From: DUAL01 sp964478325
GTDB taxonomy: Bacteria > Bacteroidota > Bacteroidia > Flavobacteriales > BACL11
Direction of reading: 5' to 3'
Length of the DNA stretch: 5,715 nucleotides
Assembly: GCA_964478325.1 (NCBI GenBank)
Contig: CAYZIA010000094.1
Location: 1 to 5,715, forward strand
Under the pieces are notes generated by a model, which saw only the letters and a list, made by a program, of their open reading frames with translations, was not told where the DNA came from and searched no databases. Positions 5,616 to 5,715 of the stretch are shown here, piece by piece; position 1 is the first letter of the stretch, and each line of letters opens with the position of its first letter. Made by a program: the position numbers and the translations under genes.

Positions 5616-5715
5616 TTTTAAAAAACAATCAACTAAATAAATATTAGAACAGACAAAATAACTATTAATATAAAATCTCAGTTATATCATCTTCTAACTG
5701 CAGTCATTAAATTAT

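Larger units (their letters stand above)
5499..5715. other. AT-rich stretch without a recognisable gene at the right edge
   Basis: Neither strand has a convincing complete gene. On the minus strand, 5555-5499 reads as 19 codons (ESFQRLIQVIELAAKK at the end) up to the TAA at 5496. It has no start and a TGA just before it, so it could be the tail of a broken gene or chance. A 14-codon ORF (MIRFLKIYCPIKVS) runs before it in another frame. Two small inverted repeats are present. No exact TAnnTTTG promoter box or cobalamin riboswitch core was found. If nrdJ starts at 5360, its promoter should be here or within the preceding 135 bases. Confidence 0.5.

Noticed and set aside
5361..5715. Cobalamin riboswitch upstream of nrdJ
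   Set aside because: I looked for the B12-box-type core and the conserved GCCACTG-like element on the minus strand and found none; the region is too AT-rich and partly coding-like.
1..5715. CRISPR array, tRNA/rRNA genes, insertion sequence or defence system
   Set aside because: No regularly spaced repeats, no cloverleaf-like GC-rich segment, no transposase or nuclease motifs, and nearly all of the window is accounted for by housekeeping genes.

Overview
The window is AT-rich DNA (about one third G+C by eye) that most likely comes from a Bacteroidota chromosome, probably an uncultured or environmental lineage. The strongest taxonomic clue is the lipoprotein at 1414-2490. It has the N-terminal PTGG-x-KD motif, the FDEY and SPP motifs and the terminal NWDLELDW-type segment of the SbsA-like Ig-domain lipoproteins that are largely confined to Bacteroidota. 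The AT-rich codon choice, the weak or absent Shine-Dalgarno sequences and the B12-dependent ribonucleotide reductase fit this but do not prove it.

Layout. Bases 1-591 (+) are the 3' part of an iron-sulfur subunit of succinate dehydrogenase/fumarate reductase, cut by the left edge. A hairpin with a T-tract (601-627) probably ends its transcript. Bases 646-1422 (+) encode a YafV/Nit2-type omega-amidase. Its 3' end overlaps by 9 bp the end of a convergent gene (1414-2490, -) for the Ig-like outer-membrane lipoprotein. A 284-bp non-coding gap (2491-2774) holds a perfect 8-bp inverted repeat and a weak terminator-like structure at the end of the next gene. Bases 2775-5360 (-) encode a complete class II, adenosylcobalamin-dependent ribonucleotide reductase (NrdJ, 861 aa) with all catalytic residues visible. 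The last 355 bases (5361-5715) hold no complete gene.

The most unusual point is immediately upstream of nrdJ. The nrdJ reading frame stays open for 45 more codons (5361-5495). It has strong codon-position bias and a protein-like sequence but no start codon. An 11-bp direct repeat lies at both ends of this stretch. It could be a degraded or frameshifted gene fused to nrdJ, an unusual N-terminal extension, or a chimeric join in the assembly. I favour a gene remnant or a join and cannot decide between them from sequence alone.

The genes do not form one pathway: respiratory succinate oxidation/fumarate reduction, repair of the glutamine-transamination product, envelope structure and dNTP synthesis are separate housekeeping functions. 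I see no mobile element, CRISPR array, RNA gene, defence system or cobalamin riboswitch, and no convincing new biological system beyond the odd region next to the nrdJ start.
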